Positions 1 through 6,316 of a stretch of DNA of 11,298 bases are shown one piece after another. Made by a program: the position numbers and the translations under genes. Location: the NCBI GenBank assembly GCA_016867095.1, contig VGKK01000031.1:1-11298 (forward strand). The letters are read 5' to 3'. Source of the stretch: Candidatus Omnitrophota bacterium. GTDB lineage: Bacteria; Omnitrophota; Gorgyraeia; Gygaellales; Profunditerraquicolaceae. Under the pieces are notes generated by a model. The model saw nothing but the letters and a program-made list of their open reading frames with translations, made no database searches and was not told the DNA's origin. Each line of letters starts with the position of its first letter. Positions within the stretch are counted from its first letter, which is position 1.

Positions 1-34
1 TATCGACCTTTCCGATAAAGTCGGGTAACGCGCT

Positions 35-62
35 CCGTAAGCTATGCGCTCATTTAAGGAGG
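35..62 (+). repeat. 28-nt leader repeat carrying the Shine-Dalgarno, copy 1
   Basis: This stretch matches 3610-3637 upstream of yajC at 25 of 28 positions. Both copies share CCGTAAG, then TATG, then GCTCATT, and end in AAGGAGG, which is the Shine-Dalgarno of the next gene. The differences are C/T at 42 and 47 and T/A at 55. The copy ends 9 nt before the lipoprotein start codon. The match is seen directly. That it is a mobile or duplicated translation-initiation cassette is inference. Confidence 0.7.
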
Positions 63-71
63 GAGGGGGAA

Positions 72-527
72 ATGGCAAAGAGGATAGTTATTTTTTCTTG
101 TTTGGCGATTTTTGTGCTTTCATTGAGCGGTTGCGCCACGGCGCGCAGACGGAAAGATTTAGAGATTCAGGGTTTAAGGAACCAGGTTTCGGCTTTAGAG
201 GCGCAGTTGCAGGCCAAGGATGAGGAGATTAATAGTTTAAGGGAGGCGGCGGCAAAGGCAGGCGAGGTAAAAGAAATGCGTCTAGCCAGGATGGGCGGTA
301 AAAAAAGAATCATCGGGGAAGTAAAGTCTCGCCCCAAGGTCAGGCAGATTCAGATTGCTTTGGCCAACGCAGGTTATAATCCCGGAGCCATTGACGGCCG
401 CATGGGCAAGCAGACTAAGGATGCCATCAGGGCTTTTCAGAGGGCGAATAATTTAGCGGCTGACGGAAAATGCGGCAGGCAAACCTGGGCCTTGCTGAGG
501 GAACATCTGTATAAGAAGATAAAATAG
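72..527 (+). CDS. Lipoprotein with coiled coil and peptidoglycan-binding domain
   Basis: A 151-residue envelope protein that probably tethers a membrane to peptidoglycan. Residues 1-20 form a lipoprotein signal peptide (positive MAKR, hydrophobic core, lipobox L18-S19-G20) with Cys21 as the lipidation site. Residues about 29-62 are rich in charged residues, Leu and Gln in a coiled-coil pattern. Residues about 88-145 resemble the PG_binding_1 fold: an amphipathic helix, the turn GYNPGAIDGRMG, then a helix with AIRAFQRANNL and a second DGKCGRQT turn. This domain commonly binds cell-wall peptide. The start is set by a strong AAGGAGG at 56-62, within a purine-rich run, 9 nt from the ATG. No enzymatic domain is visible, so the role is structural or targeting. 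The exact partner is unknown, and the gene has no functional link to the histidine genes that follow. Confidence 0.85.
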   Translation: MAKRIVIFSCLAIFVLSLSGCATARRRKDLEIQGLRNQVSALEAQLQAKDEEINSLREAAAKAGEVKEMRLARMGGKKRIIGEVKSRPKVRQIQIALANAGYNPGAIDGRMGKQTKDAIRAFQRANNLAADGKCGRQTWALLREHLYKKIK

Positions 528-530
528 ATC

Positions 531-650
531 TGTGTAATGTGAAAAGTGTAATGTGTAATGTGGGTGTAACGCAAAATAATGTGTAATGGAAAGACAAAAA
601 TTAAGTGTTTCCATTATACAAAAGACCCATTACACATTTAACATTACACA
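531..650. repeat. Nested inverted repeat of GTGTAAT heptamers
   Basis: The gap between the lipoprotein gene and hisF (528-658) is almost entirely a nested inverted repeat. Stem 1 is TGTGTAATGT (531-540) with ACATTACACA (641-650), perfect over 10 bp. Stem 2 is ATGTGTAATG (551-560) with CATTACACAT (628-637), perfect over 10 bp. Stem 3 is 580-592 with 608-620, 13 bp with one G-U pair. The left arm holds GTGTAAT at 546 and 553. The right arm holds CATTACA at 628 and 642 with CATTTAA between, so both arms have a 7-nt period. There is no U-tract after it, so it is not a classical terminator. RNA folding or a DNA cruciform is possible. Function is unknown. Confidence 0.85.
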
Positions 651-658
651 AAAATATA

Positions 659-1432
659 ATGTTGACTAAGCGTATTATTCCCTGCCTTGATATTAAACAA
701 GGCCGGGTAGTAAAAGGGGTAAAGTTTTTAGGTTTGCGCGATGCCGGCGACCCGGTAGAAGTAGCCAGGGTTTATGACCGCCAGCGCGCCGATGAGCTGG
801 TGTTTTTGGATATCACCGCCAGTTTTGAAGAAAGAAAGACGCTCGTCGGATTGGTGGAGGAGATCGCCAAGAATATATTTATGCCTTTTACGGTAGGCGG
901 CGGCATCAGGGATACGGCCGACATCAGGGATTTATTAAATGCCGGCGCGGATAAGGTCTCCATAAATACGGCGGCAGTAAAATGCCCGGATTTAATTAGT
1001 GACGCCGCGCGTAAATTCGGCAGCCAGTGTATTGTGGTGGCGATAGACGCCCAACAAAGTCACAAGTCACAAGTCACAAGTCACAAGTGGGAAGTTTATA
1101 TAAATGGCGGCCGCACGCCCGCTGAACTAGATGCCGTGGGATGGGCAAAAAAGGCGGCGGCTTTGGGCGCCGGCGAGATTCTTCTGACTAGCATGGATTA
1201 TGACGGCACAAAAGACGGCTATGATTTAGCTTTGACCAGGGCAATAACCCGGGCGGTAAATATTCCGGTAATTGCCTCGGGCGGGGCGGGGAAATTAGAG
1301 CATTTTTATGATGTTTTTACCCAGGCAGGCGCGGACGCGGCGCTGGCCGCGAGTATCTTTCACTACCAGCAGTATTCTATCATCCAGGTCAAGGAATATT
1401 TAAAGAAAAAAGGAGTGGCGGTGCGGATATGA
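659..1432 (+). CDS. hisF: Imidazole glycerol phosphate synthase, cyclase subunit HisF
   Basis: With HisH, HisF uses ammonia to convert PRFAR to imidazole glycerol phosphate and AICAR, linking histidine and purine synthesis. The 257-residue TIM barrel starts MLTKRIIPCLDI. Catalytic Asp11 and Asp130 are present, as are VGGGI (79-83), DKVSINTAA (98-106), GAGEILLTSMD (170-180) and the phosphate-binding IASGGAGK (205-212). I chose the ATG at 659 because it gives the family-typical N-terminus. The frame stays open to a GTG at 605, but that would add 18 residues encoded by the repeat. There is no visible Shine-Dalgarno; the leader is the inverted repeat. Oddity: residues 132-143, just after Asp130, are encoded by AAGTCAC tandem repeats and lengthen a loop by roughly five residues relative to Thermotoga HisF (recalled sequence). 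The stop overlaps the hisI start (ATGA). Confidence 0.97.
   Translation: MLTKRIIPCLDIKQGRVVKGVKFLGLRDAGDPVEVARVYDRQRADELVFLDITASFEERKTLVGLVEEIAKNIFMPFTVGGGIRDTADIRDLLNAGADKVSINTAAVKCPDLISDAARKFGSQCIVVAIDAQQSHKSQVTSHKWEVYINGGRTPAELDAVGWAKKAAALGAGEILLTSMDYDGTKDGYDLALTRAITRAVNIPVIASGGAGKLEHFYDVFTQAGADAALAASIFHYQQYSIIQVKEYLKKKGVAVRI
1057..1084 (+). repeat. AAGTCAC x4 heptamer array inside hisF
   Basis: Four perfect tandem copies of the 7-mer AAGTCAC run from 1057 to 1084. They are followed by AAGTGGG and AAGTTTA in the same 7-nt register up to 1098, although the last part also encodes the native WEVY motif. The array encodes the Ser/His/Lys/Gln-rich residues 134-143 of HisF. Seven is not a multiple of three, so gain or loss of one or two units would shift the frame, while three units would keep it. 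The same word occurs in pdxA (9456-9514). Confidence 0.9.
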
Positions 1433-1752
1433 AATTCAATATCGCTAGTTTAAAGTTTGATAAACAGGGCCTGGTGCCGGCAATAATCCAGGATTATAAA
1501 AGCGGCGAGGTTTTGATGCTGGCTTATATGAATAAGGAATCCCTGCGCCGGACATTAAAATCAGGCAAGACCTGTTTCTGGTCGCGCTCGCGCAAGGTTT
1601 ATTGGGTAAAGGGCGCTACCAGCGGCCATTACCAATTCGTAAAGTCTATTGCCTATGATTGCGACCTGGACGCGCTTCTAATTAAGGTGCGCCAGGTGGG
1701 AGTTGCCTGTCATACGGGCAATCGCTCGTGTTTTTATAGAAAGATTCGCTGA
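1429..1752 (+). CDS. hisI: Phosphoribosyl-AMP cyclohydrolase HisI
   Basis: Opens the adenine ring of phosphoribosyl-AMP in the third step of histidine synthesis. It is 107 residues long, the size of a stand-alone HisI. There is no fused HisE (phosphoribosyl-ATP pyrophosphatase), so that step must be encoded elsewhere. Visible motifs are WSRSR (51-55), the metal-binding DCDLD (77-81; Asp77, Asp79, Asp81), and the zinc cysteines Cys78, Cys94 (ACHTG) and Cys101 (SCF). Oddity: the usual KGETSG motif reads KGATSG (61-66), replacing a widely conserved Glu with Ala63. The ATG overlaps the hisF stop by the ATGA arrangement, implying translational coupling. An AGGAG at 1411-1415 is rather far upstream. 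Confidence 0.96.
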   Translation: MKFNIASLKFDKQGLVPAIIQDYKSGEVLMLAYMNKESLRRTLKSGKTCFWSRSRKVYWVKGATSGHYQFVKSIAYDCDLDALLIKVRQVGVACHTGNRSCFYRKIR

Positions 1753-1756
1753 GATT

Positions 1757-3244
1757 ATGTTTTATCCTTCGCTTAAAGAATTCCTGAAATTATCCAAAAA
1801 GGGCAATGTTATTCCGGTCTATAAGGAGATTAACGTTGACCTGGATACGCCGGTTTCCGCCTTTTTGAAAATAAAAAAGGGCCCTTACGCCTTTTTGCTG
1901 GAATCTGTAGAAGGCCAGGAGAAGATTGCCCGCTATTCTTTTTTAGGGAGCAATCCGTCCCTGGTGATCAAAAGTAAAGGCAAGAATATCCAGATTATCT
2001 CCGCCGATAAAAAAAATCGCCGTTTTATTACCGCGGACACTCCGCTGGATGAGATTAAAAAAATTATGCGGCATTTTAAGGCCGTAACCATAAAGGGCCT
2101 GCCGCGTTTTTACGGCGGCTTAGTCGGCTATATCGGTTACGATATGGTCAGGTTCTTTGAAAAAATACCGGATAAAAATCCGGACGATTTGAAATTATTT
2201 GACTCTATTTTTATCCTGACGGATACAATCCTGGTCTTTGATCATGTGAACCACAGTATGAAAATCGTCAGCAATGTTATCCTGCCCCAGCAAAAGCAAA
2301 AGCTGGCCAATGCCCAAAAGGCCGGTTTTTACCGTCAGGCCCTGCGTAAGATTGAAGCGATTGAAAAGGATTTTCATAAACCGCTTTTGGAAAAGGCCGG
2401 CCCGGTACAAAGACGCCTCCGCCGAATTAAGGTAAGCTCTAACCTGGACAAATCCGCGTTCCAGAATATCGTGGCAAAAGCCAAGGCTTATATAAAGGCC
2501 GGCGATATTATACAGGTGGTTTTGTCGCAGAGGTTAAAGGCCAGGATAACCGCGGAGCCCATTGATATTTACCGTAATTTGCGCAGCCTCAACCCCTCGC
2601 CTTATATGTTCTTTTTAAAATTAGACAATGTTACCTTAATCGGCTCCTCTCCCGAGATACTGGTGCGCTGCGAGGACAACATTGTGCAAACCCGGCCGAT
2701 TGCCGGGACCCGGCACAGAGGCAGAAACGAGGAGGAAGATCAAAAGTTAGAAAAGGAGCTTCTCAGCGACCCTAAAGAAAAAGCAGAGCATATTATGCTG
2801 GTGGACCTGGGCAGAAATGACCTGGGCCGGGTCTGTCAATCTTCGACAGTCAGGGTGAGCGATTTTATGACCATAGAGCGTTATTCCCATGTAATGCATA
2901 TTGTCAGCGAGGTAAGCGGGAAATTAGCTAAAAAATACGATACCTACGATGTCTTAGAGGCCTGTTTTCCCGCCGGCACAGTCAGCGGCAGCCCTAAAAT
3001 CCGCGCGATGGAAATTATTGATGAGCTGGAAAATGTCAGGCGGGGACCCTATGCCGGATGCGTCGGGTATTTTAGTTTCTCGCATAACCTGGATACCTGT
3101 ATTACCATCAGGACCATCGTGATTAAGGATGATACCGCGTATATTCAGGCCGGCGCGGGGATTGTGGCGGACTCGGTCCCTGAGCGGGAGTATTTTGAAA
3201 CGTTGAATAAGGCAAGGGCGTTAGTTGAAGCGATTGGAAAATAA
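1757..3244 (+). CDS. trpE: Anthranilate synthase component I TrpE
   Basis: Converts chorismate to anthranilate, the first committed step to tryptophan, using ammonia delivered by TrpG. The 495-residue protein has normal length. The N-terminal domain carries LLES (47-50), a motif of the tryptophan feedback site. The chorismate-binding domain (about 230-490) has TRPIAGTRHRG (312-322), the acidic stretch with DPKEKAEH (338-345), LVDLGRNDLGRV (348-359), FPAGTVSGSPK (404-414) and RRGPYAGCVGYF (428-439). This set plus LLES favours TrpE over PabB, though PabB cannot be formally excluded. The start ATG at 1757 lies 4 nt after the hisI stop. An in-frame ATG at 1703 lies inside hisI and is unlikely. 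No trpG or other trp gene follows. There is no space for a trp leader or attenuator, so control is probably through the his-side transcript and feedback inhibition. Confidence 0.95.
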   Translation: MFYPSLKEFLKLSKKGNVIPVYKEINVDLDTPVSAFLKIKKGPYAFLLESVEGQEKIARYSFLGSNPSLVIKSKGKNIQIISADKKNRRFITADTPLDEIKKIMRHFKAVTIKGLPRFYGGLVGYIGYDMVRFFEKIPDKNPDDLKLFDSIFILTDTILVFDHVNHSMKIVSNVILPQQKQKLANAQKAGFYRQALRKIEAIEKDFHKPLLEKAGPVQRRLRRIKVSSNLDKSAFQNIVAKAKAYIKAGDIIQVVLSQRLKARITAEPIDIYRNLRSLNPSPYMFFLKLDNVTLIGSSPEILVRCEDNIVQTRPIAGTRHRGRNEEEDQKLEKELLSDPKEKAEHIMLVDLGRNDLGRVCQSSTVRVSDFMTIERYSHVMHIVSEVSGKLAKKYDTYDVLEACFPAGTVSGSPKIRAMEIIDELENVRRGPYAGCVGYFSFSHNLDTCITIRTIVIKDDTAYIQAGAGIVADSVPEREYFETLNKARALVEAIGK

Positions 3245-3288
3245 TAAAATTAAAATTTTAAATTTTACATTTTACATTTTTAATTTAC
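3245..3288. repeat. AT-rich 7-nt-period repeat before rpsP
   Basis: The trpE-rpsP gap begins with an AT-rich palindromic section (AAAATT/AATTTT words, about 3246-3266). It then holds four 7-nt units in register: AATTTTA at 3261, CATTTTA at 3268, CATTTTT at 3275 and AATTTAC at 3282. Low complexity makes the palindrome weaker evidence than in the other gaps, but the period matches them. The rpsP Shine-Dalgarno lies downstream, outside the repeat. Confidence 0.55.
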
Positions 3289-3310
3289 GAAGACCGAAGG
3301 GAGGAGTATA

Positions 3311-3574
3311 ATGGCAGTGCATATCAGGTTAAGAAGGATTGGTAAAAATCCCACCAAAAGGCCGCATTTCCGCATCACGGTTTTTGATGAGCGGCGCGGA
3401 AGGGACAGCCGGTTTATTGAGGAGATAGGTTTTTATAATCCCCTCACCGGCTCGGCTAAAATGAAAAAAGACCGCCTTGATTATTGGGTGAAAAATGGCG
3501 CGCAGGTATCTTTGACGATAAAGAGTCTCGCCAGAAAGGCGCAAAAGGCGCACGCTGATAGGCAAGTAGAATGA
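3311..3574 (+). CDS. rpsP: 30S ribosomal protein bS16
   Basis: Small ribosomal subunit assembly protein of 87 residues, normal for bS16. The diagnostic N-terminus MAVHIRLRRIGKNPTKRPHFRITVFDxRRxRDSRFIEEIGFYNPL is essentially intact (given here as a family pattern with x at variable sites), followed by the D-Y-W segment near residue 56. A strong Shine-Dalgarno (AGGGAGGA, 3298-3305) sits 5 nt before the ATG, as expected for a highly expressed gene. In many bacteria rpsP heads an operon with rimM, trmD and rplS. Here it is followed by yajC-secDF instead, so the usual cluster is broken. Confidence 0.97.
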   Translation: MAVHIRLRRIGKNPTKRPHFRITVFDERRGRDSRFIEEIGFYNPLTGSAKMKKDRLDYWVKNGAQVSLTIKSLARKAQKAHADRQVE

Positions 3575-3582
3575 CAAGCGCT

Positions 3583-3620
3583 ATAACTTACGTTGCTCCT
3601 TCGGAGCTTCCGTAAGTTAT
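3583..3620. repeat. Perfect hairpin between rpsP and yajC
   Basis: Outer arms ATAACTTACG (3583-3592) and CGTAAGTTAT (3611-3620) are perfectly complementary. An inner stem GCTCC (3595-3599) and GGAGC (3603-3607) closes on a TTC loop, with only small internal bulges between the two stems. The sequence after it (GTGCTCATT) is not U-rich, so it is not a standard terminator. It may separate or stabilise the rpsP and yajC messages. The right arm lies inside the 28-nt leader repeat shared with the start of the window. Confidence 0.85.
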
Positions 3621-3637
3621 GTGCTCATTAAAGGAGG
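3610..3637 (+). repeat. 28-nt leader repeat carrying the Shine-Dalgarno, copy 2
   Basis: Matches 35-62 at 25 of 28 positions and ends in AAGGAGG, the Shine-Dalgarno of yajC (6 nt before the ATG at 3644). The 5' part doubles as the right arm of the hairpin at 3583-3620. The left arm is not recognisable at copy 1, which may be a deleted version. Confidence 0.7.
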
Positions 3638-3643
3638 CTAAAA

Positions 3644-3937
3644 ATGGCAGCGCAGGCAGCACCGGTTAATCCGTTAATAAATCTTTTCCCTTTAATTTTC
3701 ATCTTTGTTATCTTCTATTTTTTGCTGGTCCGGCCGCAAAGGAAAAAAGAGAAAGAACACCAAAATCTCCTGGCGGGCCTCAATAAAAATGACGATGTAG
3801 TGACTTCCGGCGGCATCCACGGCACCATCGTCAATGTAAAGGACAAAACCGTAATCGTCAGGATAGACGATAATGTGAAAATAGAGATAGAAAAAAATTG
3901 TATTGCCTATGCAAAGAAAATCCAGCAATCCCCCTAA
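3644..3937 (+). CDS. yajC: Preprotein translocase subunit YajC
   Basis: Small accessory protein of the Sec translocon that associates with SecDF. At 97 residues the length fits. Residues 1-12 are a short periplasmic N-terminus. Residues about 13-29 are one hydrophobic membrane helix ending in the hallmark LLVRPQRKKEKE (27-38). The C-terminal cytoplasmic part has GLNKNDDVVTSGGIHGTI (45-62), the family's conserved VxTxGGIxGxI segment, and a short beta-rich tail. Strong Shine-Dalgarno AAGGAGG at 3631-3637. It sits directly before secDF, as in many bacteria. Confidence 0.96.
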   Translation: MAAQAAPVNPLINLFPLIFIFVIFYFLLVRPQRKKEKEHQNLLAGLNKNDDVVTSGGIHGTIVNVKDKTVIVRIDDNVKIEIEKNCIAYAKKIQQSP

Positions 3938-3944
3938 TTAATCT

Positions 3945-3982
3945 AAGACCCGGTCTTGACGCGGTTGGCAAGACCGGGTCTT
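3945..3982. repeat. 14-bp perfect inverted repeat between yajC and secDF
   Basis: AAGACCCGGTCTTG (3945-3958) and CAAGACCGGGTCTT (3969-3982) are perfect inverted copies around a 10-nt loop. Each arm is itself nearly palindromic, so the two arms are also near-direct repeats. The hairpin is GC-rich but no U-run follows, and the secDF Shine-Dalgarno AAGGAG comes 14 nt later. Candidate roles are an mRNA processing or stability element between two co-transcribed genes, a weak terminator, or a protein-binding palindrome. The sequence does not decide among them. Confidence 0.85.
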
Positions 3983-4005
3983 GAAGCGGGGCAGAGAAGG
4001 AGAAG

Positions 4006-6207
4006 ATGGAAAGACGGCTCATTTACAAAATAATTTTTATTCTGGCGATTATCGGGGTTTGCGCCTATTTTACTTTTCCTTTAAATAAGCGCATTAACCT
4101 GGGCTTAGATTTAAAGGGCGGGATGCACCTGGTTTTGCGCGTAGATACGCGCGCGCTTTCTCCCGAGGCCAGGGAAGATGCGGTAGACAGGGCCCTGGAA
4201 GTAATTAGAAACCGGATTGATGAATTCGGGGTCAGGGAGCCTTCTATACAGAAACAGGGAGAAGATGAGGTTGTGGTGCAGCTGCCCGGCGTGGCCAACA
4301 GGGATAGGGCTATTGAGCTGATTGGTAAAACTGCCCTGCTGGAATTTAAGCTTGTTTCTAATGAGCCGGATAAGTTAAAACAAGCCCTGGAGGGCGCAGT
4401 CCCCGAGGGCTATGAATTGCTCCGCAGCCAGGAAGACGATGAGCCGTTGCTCGTAGAAAAGCAGGCGGTTTTAACCGGTAATAGCTTAACCCAGGCCGCG
4501 GTGCGTTTTGACCAGAGCCAGTTTAATGAACCGTTAGTCACCCTGCAATTTAACGTTGAAGGCGCCAAGAAATTCGCCGAGATTACCTCCGCTAATATAG
4601 GTAAGAGGTTGGCGATATTATTAGACGGTAAGGTCCAGTCTGCCCCGCGCATTAAAGAAGCCATTCCTTCGGGCGAGGCAATAATCACCGGCCGCTTTAC
4701 TATTGAGCAGGCCCAGGATTTAGCGCTGGTTTTAAGGGTGGGCGCTTTGCCCGCTCCGATGTATGTTGAAGAGGAAAGGACGATTGGGCCCCTATTAGGC
4801 CAGGATTCCATAAATAAGGGAGTCAAGGCCAGTATTATCGGCAGCGCCCTGGTGTTTATATTTATGGCGGGTTATTACCTTTTAGTCGGCATTATCGCTA
4901 ATATCGCGCTTTTATTAAACCTACTGATTATTTTGGGCAGCTTAGGGATGTTGCCGCTTTTATTTCCCGGAGTATCCGCGACTTTAACCCTGCCCGGCAT
5001 TGCCGGCATTGTCCTGTCTTTAGGCATGGCTGTTGATGCCAATGTCCTGATTAATGAGCGTATCCGTGAGGAATTAGCCGGCGGCAAAACACTGCGCGCG
5101 GCTGTGGCCAATGGTTATGCCAAAGCCTTCAGCGCCATCTTTGATTCCAACCTGACCACCCTGATTGCCGCCTTTCTGTTGTTTCAATTCGGCACCGGGC
5201 CGATCCGGGGTTTTGCCGTGACCCTAACCATCGGGCTTATTGCCAGTATGTTTACCGCGATTGTGGTGACACGCGCCATCTTTGAGCTGCTTTTGGGCCT
5301 GGGTTTATTAAAATCGCTGCCTATGTTAAAGTTAATCAAGGAAACAAAGTTAGATTTTATCGGCAAGAGAAAGATTTTTTACGCCATCTCAATGATAATT
5401 ATTGTCGCCGGCCTGGTAGTTTTCTTTAAAAAAGGAAAGCAGGCTTATGGTATAGATTTTGCCGGCGGCCAGCTCCAGGAATACAGCTTCAAGGCGCCTG
5501 TGCCGATAGATGCCTTGAGAGAGACATTGAAAGAAATCGGCCTGGCAGAGGCCTCTATCCAGCAAATCAAGGAAAATCCCCGGGTTGTCTTTATCCGTAC
5601 TGCCGAACAGAAGAGCGATATTATTACCGCCAAATTGAAAGAAAAGTTTCCTGACCAGGATATCCAGGTTTTAAGAATAGAAAAAGTGGGCCCTTTAGCC
5701 GGCAAGCAGCTGAAGACAAAGGCCCTTTACGCTCTTTTGTGGTCGCTGATCGGAATTTTAATCTACGTGGCTTTTCGTTTTAAGCATTTCAATTTCGCGG
5801 CTGCCGGCGTAATCGCTCTTTTTCATGATGTTTTGGTGGCTCTGGGGTTCCTGGCGATGACCAATAGGCCCATTGACCTTTTAAGCATTACCGCTTTTCT
5901 GACTATTGCCGGTTATTCTATCAACGACACGATTGTAATTTACGACCGGGTGCGTGAAAACAGCCGTAATTTAAGGAAGACGAGCCTTTATGAGCTGATA
6001 AACTTAAGCGTGAACCAGACCTTAGGCCGGACGCTTTTGACTTCCGGGGTTACGCTTTTAGTGGTCATTGCTATTTTATTTTATGGAGGGGAAGTCCTGA
6101 GTAATTTTGCCTTTACTTTACTGGTAGGCTTTATTTCTGGAGTCTATTCTACGGTTTATATTGCCTCGCCCTTAGTCCTTGCCTGGAGCCGCAAAAGCGC
6201 AAAATAA
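4006..6207 (+). CDS. secDF: Fused protein translocase subunit SecDF
   Basis: A 733-residue single-chain fusion of SecD and SecF, the RND-type proton-driven inner-membrane module that pulls secreted proteins out of the SecYEG channel. SecD half (about 1-440): first membrane helix 8-24, GLDLKGG (33-39), the periplasmic P1 domain, LAILLDGKVQSAPRI (202-216), then five helices including MAVDANVLINERIREE (341-356), which carries the conserved Asp. SecF half (about 445-733): helix 457-474, GIDFAGG (482-488), VGPLAGKQL (561-569), and GYSINDTIVIYDRVREN (636-652). Twelve membrane helices are expected. The start is supported by AAGGAGA at 3997-4003. Fused SecDF is known from Bacillus and others. Oddity: the last codons (RKSAK) come from a CGCAAAA repeat word that recurs in the next gap. 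Confidence 0.96.
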   Translation: MERRLIYKIIFILAIIGVCAYFTFPLNKRINLGLDLKGGMHLVLRVDTRALSPEAREDAVDRALEVIRNRIDEFGVREPSIQKQGEDEVVVQLPGVANRDRAIELIGKTALLEFKLVSNEPDKLKQALEGAVPEGYELLRSQEDDEPLLVEKQAVLTGNSLTQAAVRFDQSQFNEPLVTLQFNVEGAKKFAEITSANIGKRLAILLDGKVQSAPRIKEAIPSGEAIITGRFTIEQAQDLALVLRVGALPAPMYVEEERTIGPLLGQDSINKGVKASIIGSALVFIFMAGYYLLVGIIANIALLLNLLIILGSLGMLPLLFPGVSATLTLPGIAGIVLSLGMAVDANVLINERIREELAGGKTLRAAVANGYAKAFSAIFDSNLTTLIAAFLLFQFGTGPIRGFAVTLTIGLIASMFTAIVVTRAIFELLLGLGLLKSLPMLKLIKETKLDFIGKRKIFYAISMIIIVAGLVVFFKKGKQAYGIDFAGGQLQEYSFKAPVPIDALRETLKEIGLAEASIQQIKENPRVVFIRTAEQKSDIITAKLKEKFPDQDIQVLRIEKVGPLAGKQLKTKALYALLWSLIGILIYVAFRFKHFNFAAAGVIALFHDVLVALGFLAMTNRPIDLLSITAFLTIAGYSINDTIVIYDRVRENSRNLRKTSLYELINLSVNQTLGRTLLTSGVTLLVVIAILFYGGEVLSNFAFTLLVGFISGVYSTVYIASPLVLAWSRKSAK

Positions 6208-6314
6208 ATGTGATGCAAAGAATAATTAAATTATACCGCAAAAACGCAAAGAAGGATTTTTTGCGGTTTAGCGGTGTAAATATAATTTATAAATTAATTT
6301 TTGCGATTTAGCGA
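6189..6314. repeat. CGCAAAA / TTTAGCG repeat with inverted arms
   Basis: Fills the secDF-mfd gap (6208-6316) and runs into the end of secDF. Direct copies on the left: CCGCAAAAGCGCAAAA (6189-6204, coding) and CCGCAAAAACGCAAAG (6236-6251), 14 of 16 identical. On the right: TTTTGCGGTTTAGCGG (6259-6274) and TTTTGCGATTTAGCGA (6299-6314), also 14 of 16. Inverted arms: AAATTATA (6228-6235) with TATAATTT (6281-6288), CCGC (6236-6239) with GCGG (6271-6274), and CGCAAA (6245-6250) with TTTGCG (6260-6265). The period is about 8 nt. There is no Shine-Dalgarno for mfd in it. Confidence 0.75.
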
Positions 6315-6316
6315 TA

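Noticed and set aside
4..23. Hairpin CGAC-CTTT/AAAGTCG at the left edge as a terminator
   Set aside because: It is short, bulged, has no U-run, and the upstream sequence is missing.
605..658. GTG start for hisF at 605
   Set aside because: The extra 18 residues are encoded by the inverted repeat, and HisF proteins start at the MLTKRIIPCLD motif.
655..660. TATAAT as a -10 box just before hisF
   Set aside because: It overlaps the start codon and has no suitable -35 at 16-18 nt.
1057..1098. Tandem repeats as a CRISPR array
   Set aside because: The units are 7 nt with no spacers, lie in a coding frame, and no cas genes are nearby.
1703..1756. Longer trpE start inside hisI
   Set aside because: It adds 18 residues unlike TrpE and overlaps hisI by 50 nt. 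The ATG at 1757 gives the expected length and a 4-nt spacing.
3583..3620. Rho-independent terminator after rpsP
   Set aside because: The stem is good but no U-run follows, and yajC follows closely in the same direction.
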